Notes under the pieces: model-generated
The model's input: only the letters and a program-made list of their open reading frames with translations
Told to the model about the DNA's origin: nothing
The model's database searches: none
Program-made: the position numbers and the translations under genes
Assembly: GCA_903772945.1 (NCBI GenBank)
Contig: CAICTM010001061.1
Location: forward strand, 1 to 38,444
Reading direction: 5' to 3'
DNA length: 38,444 bases
Origin: Seminavis robusta
Lineage: Eukaryota > Bacillariophyta > Bacillariophyceae > Naviculales > Naviculaceae
In this document: positions 35,601-38,444 of the stretch, piece by piece
How the letters are laid out: each line of letters starts with the position of its first letter
Numbering within the stretch: position 1 is the stretch's first letter

Positions 35601-36181
35601 AATCGTAAAGCAGCAAAGAATGATTCGATTCAATCGAGAAACTCGGATCCGCCACCTTTGCATGGCTCGAGAGCGAGTTGACACACCAAGCTAGCTAGGA
35701 AGCATTGCCTTCTTGCACACGTACGTGCAAGTGATTGTTGCGTCGAGATGTGCTACGGAGCATTCCCAAGGCTCCGCTCGAACAGTCCAATCGCAGAATC
35801 GAATCGTCCCGACTCACCGCTCGAGTATGCTTCCGCATTGTCAGCGGAAGCAAAATGTTACGGTCACCAAAGTGCGACAAACATCTTGTTGGTATCATAT
35901 TAATAACATATCCGTAAAGCTATAGAATACACGAAATGTCTTGCCAAGTGCCTCTTGGGCTAGCTTTGGAACTACCGTACAGTAGCAAAACATGGTGGGC
36001 GTATGATAAAAATCATCCTCGGATGTGGCTAGAGCTACAAATAAATGTGAGGCCCCCGTACTGTGAAGGCGCCCTCTGGGAGCTAGCCGCACCAGGAACC
36101 CAGCAGATCCAATCACCACACAGTGGTTCTGCCGTGATTTTTCCAAATCTGACTGAGTCGAAATCTACTGAAGCACTATTG
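35601..36181. other. Convergent intergenic region
   Basis: About 580 bp between the 3' ends of the DUF6824 gene and the minus-strand cyclophilin gene. Small overlapping frames on both strands are not supported. I see no repeat or RNA gene. Confidence 0.5.
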
Positions 36182-37159
36182 CTAAGAAGCAGCAATTTGC
36201 AAGTGTTGTGCCCGCGCTTGCTGTTCAGACTTGGGCGGTGGCGGTCCTCGGAACGGTGTGGCTTTGTGGATGATGACTGCAAGAGGGGTGCAGAGGACAA
36301 AGGAGGGTCAGAATGCAATATGGCATGAAAGTGAGTTCCTCATTTATTTCTTGGCAAGTTGCACTAACCTGGATGTTTGGGCTTATCCTTATCATCTACT
36401 TCGACCATTCCCATACGCTGAATGACACCCATCCCCGAGTAGATGCGTCCAAAGATGGTATGTTTCCCATCCAACCAAGGCGTTGGTTTCAAGGTGACAA
36501 AGAATTGAGATCCGTTAGTATTGGGCCCAGCATTGGCGCTTGATACCACACCAGCTCCCGTGTGCTTTAGGTTGCGAGTGATTTCGTCCTCGAATTTGCC
36601 ACCATAGATGCTCTCGCCCCTGAATGGAGGGAATGAAGAAAAAGGAAGAACGAAGAAAACTGTCAGCTGGAAACTTGAACAAAAGTATGGGCAGCCAAAT
36701 CTAGCTACCAAGTGACTCACCCTCGTCCTGTTCCAGAAGGATCCCCTCCTTGTATCATGAAATCCTTGATAATTCGGTGAAAGCTCACCCTGCAGGAGTA
36801 GAAGTTTGTTGTTGAAGTATGTTTGAGTAGATTTGGAAATATTTGGAAAACCTTGGTCTGGTGGGTACAAGTAGAACCAACTCACCCATCGAAGTATCCA
36901 GTGTTTGCCAATGCTGCCATGTTGTAGCATGTTCGAGGAGCATGATTAAAATACAGTTCAACAACAAACGTTCCCTGAAATAATGGTGAGGACAGAGAAG
37001 GCACAACATGCAATACATGATTAGAAAACTTCCTGAAAAACTTAGGAGCCAAGAGATCCGTTTCAACCATCTCTGATGTGTCCTTACAATGGTCGTGTCG
37101 AATTGGACGTGAGTCCATGGCGACGACGAAGAGGGTCCGCCAGGTTGTGGTGCACTCAT
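36182..37159 (-). CDS. PPIL1: PPIL1-type spliceosomal cyclophilin (five exons)
   Basis: Exons on the minus strand: 37088-37159, 36886-36974, 36721-36789, 36369-36619 and 36182-36276; introns of 113, 96, 101 and 92 bp, all GT-AG with consistent phases. The protein is 191 residues. It is a single cyclophilin (peptidyl-prolyl isomerase) domain with no signal peptide. Key segments: [40 protein letters not shown] (the FHR catalytic arginine and F/M/Q substrate pocket), [26 protein letters not shown] and [15 protein letters not shown] (the substrate-site Trp is kept). The order and short loops match PPIL1, a cyclophilin of the active spliceosome, rather than cyclophilin A. Compared with human PPIL1 it has a longer Pro/Gln-rich C-terminal tail ([16 protein letters not shown]). 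The PPIL1 assignment over other small cyclophilins is likely but not certain. Confidence 0.9.
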
Positions 37160-37494
37160 GATGATGATGGCGTACCGGTACTGGTATGGCCTCTGTTGGC
37201 TGCCTCTCGGTCGGCTTCGTGAAGCCTTCGCGGTCGTCCCCTTCGCTTTGCGTCGTCCCTTTGCGGTCGTCCCTTTGCGGTCGTCGTGTTGACGCCGGTG
37301 TAATGAGGAAAGCCGCCAGAGCTGTTGAGGTGATCGCCAACCTTCCACCTGTTGGGAGATTGGAAGACAACACAACACCAACTTTGACCACAAAACAACA
37401 GACAATGGATGTACCTTACCCACCTTCCCAACTGGATCAGTTCCGAGACGTCTTTTTCTCCTGATCTGTGTCTCGCTCCCGTGGAACCGGTGCC
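37160..37494. promoter_or_regulatory. Divergent intergenic region with 14-bp tandem repeats
   Basis: 335 bp between the cyclophilin start (minus) and the next gene (plus). It contains two exact GTCGTCCCTTTGCG units (37252-37265, 37266-37279) with degenerate copies on both sides (from about 37234 to 37287). These pyrimidine/CG-rich direct repeats may be promoter elements or simple sequence. Confidence 0.5.
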
Positions 37495-37969
37495 ATGAGC
37501 TCACCAACTCTTACCATCAAGCGCACCCTAACCGATACTCCAATAGGACAAATGAAGCTGACACTAAGCGATCAGGAGTTTCCGCTCATTCGCTTGCGAT
37601 TTCCCATCGCCAGGGCTGCGGCAATTTTTGTGAAGAATAATTCACAGGGCACCAACCTGGACGATACAGACATCCAAAGGTTGAACGATTTTTTGGCAGC
37701 TCGAGGTCCAAATGATGATACCAACCAGCGCAGACGGGCAGCGGTTCCTAAAGGACAAAATGTGCGTTCCAAATGACCCCGTATTCGTGATTGCTACAAA
37801 AACCTTTGACGGACCGCTGCAGAGGATCTTGGCCGAAGTTCGCCTTCTTCTAGATCCTGCAGTGGAGGAGTTCACCGAGTTTCATGATTTGGAGGACGAA
37901 GATCACGACGACGAAGAGGGGCGAACGTCATGGGGACCTGAGGATGATGTGGACGAATGTGATGACTAA
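37495..37969 (+). pseudogene. Hypothetical acidic-tailed protein with an apparent +1 frameshift
   Basis: The frame from the ATG at 37495 (MSSPTLTIKRTLTDTPIGQM) is coding-like to about 37690, then becomes a basic random-looking tail ending at 37776. The next frame (open from 37685 to 37969) is coding-like over CVPNDPVFVIATKTFDGPLQ and ends in an acidic tail (DLEDEDHDDEEG). The two halves are separated by one surplus base. The six-T run at 37689-37694 is the most likely site; five Ts would give a continuous frame of about 157 codons. It could be a sequencing error, a real disabling change or, less likely, a tiny intron. I do not recognise the family. It is divergent from the cyclophilin gene. 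Confidence 0.55.
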
Positions 37970-38253
37970 CTACTAGCTACTAGCTAGGCAACACACAAAT
38001 ATACGATGCTATGTGCTTGGTGGATAATTATGGAATTTTGTGGGCATGGTTGGGTCAGGTGAATCGCCAACCCATCTTTTTCTCTGGGGTTGGTCTGTCA
38101 GAATTTTGCCTCAACACGGCGGCCAGTGGTTGAACATTTTTGCCAGTAGAAATTGTACTGGGTTCTACAGGGTCATTCCCAAAGACGGCCGTGCTATCAA
38201 CTACAGCAGCTGCTGAAGCGATCTAATGCCGCAGCAGTGATCTAATGCCGCCG
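37970..38253. other. Intergenic at right end
   Basis: About 280 bp. A short direct repeat (GATCTAATGCCGC) occurs twice at about 38219-38250. No gene was seen. Confidence 0.4.
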
Positions 38254-38444
38254 TCAACGGCAGACAACGCCGACGCCAAGAACAATCGACTCTGGGATGG
38301 AAGAGACAACTGATGCTACAACAGAATAGTCACTCTGTCCTTTTCTGTTCAACAAAACCGCTTTCGACACTCTACCAACATCAGGAACAACCTTGAAACC
38401 AAAGGCTGCGTCAAACAAGATTGTGTCTCCCCAGAAAATCTCAA
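38254..38444 (-). CDS. Possible partial minus-strand gene, 3' end only
   Basis: Reading the minus strand from the window edge gives 62 codons without a stop, ending in TGA at 38254-38256. The peptide has a protein-like mix (for example FDAAFGFKVVPDVGRVSKAV and VVSSIPESIVLGVGVVCR). The start lies outside the window. An open stretch of this length has about a 5% chance of arising at random, so this is tentative. No family recognised. Confidence 0.3.
   Translation of the reverse strand, partial: EIFWGDTILFDAAFGFKVVPDVGRVSKAVLLNRKGQSDYSVVASVVSSIPESIVLGVGVVCR

Noticed and set aside
37708..37736. A 28-nt intron repairing the frameshift in the acidic-tailed gene
   Set aside because: GT and AG are present with a length that restores the frame, but it is far shorter than the other introns here (79-164 bp).
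1..38444. tRNA or rRNA genes
   Set aside because: No cloverleaf with A and B boxes and no rRNA core motif was found; GGTTCGA-like strings fall in coding or unpaired contexts.

Overview
This is nuclear DNA of a photosynthetic stramenopile, almost certainly a diatom and probably a pennate one. The evidence is: short GT-AG introns of about 80-165 bp; plastid-type bipartite presequences, including an AFAP-like cleavage motif; a DUF6824-type protein, a family expanded in diatoms; and a Ty1/copia element resembling the diatom CoDi group. I saw no tRNA, rRNA or CRISPR array.

Layout, left to right. 1-11 kb: a secreted protein (404), a small charged protein (minus, 2714), a two-PDZ membrane protein (3611/3686), a lumen-type DUF1499 protein (minus, 5836), a membrane protein (6214), a START-like secreted protein (minus, 9502) and a NYC1/NOL-like short-chain reductase with a plastid presequence (9840). 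11-24 kb: two tandem minus-strand DUF445 membrane-protein genes with identical exon lengths (136+595+592 nt, 440 codons). The downstream copy A (11957-13462) is intact. Copy B (15160-23654) is split in its last exon by a 6951-bp copia element with identical 182-bp LTRs and a 6-bp target duplication. 24-30 kb: a DUF1415 protein (minus), an SLC25 mitochondrial carrier and a 961-residue, three-exon coiled-coil protein (minus). 30-38 kb: a plastid MsrB with an unusual membrane tail, a 3.2-kb gene-free stretch holding a MITE-like element, a DUF6824 gene with an 8-nt microexon, a five-exon PPIL1-type cyclophilin (minus), a frameshifted acidic protein and a possible partial gene at the right edge.

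No operon-like pathway is visible. The genes are compact, and five of the adjacent pairs are divergent with only about 240-380 bp between start codons, so shared promoter regions are likely. Several products share a theme: DUF1499, the NOL-like reductase and MsrB all carry plastid-type presequences, and the DUF1415 protein and SLC25 carrier look mitochondrial.

The points most worth checking are: the very recent copia insertion, whose own LTR end supplies the stop codon that truncates a DUF445 paralogue; the element's coding layout (gag and pol in one frame separated by a single TGA, a hydrophobic multi-helix segment before the protease, and one extra base in the RT); the 397-bp element built from repeated TCGTCTCCTAAAT-like motifs; and the 8-nt microexon. 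All splice models were built by eye from splice-site sequence, reading frame and family conservation; none is backed by transcripts.
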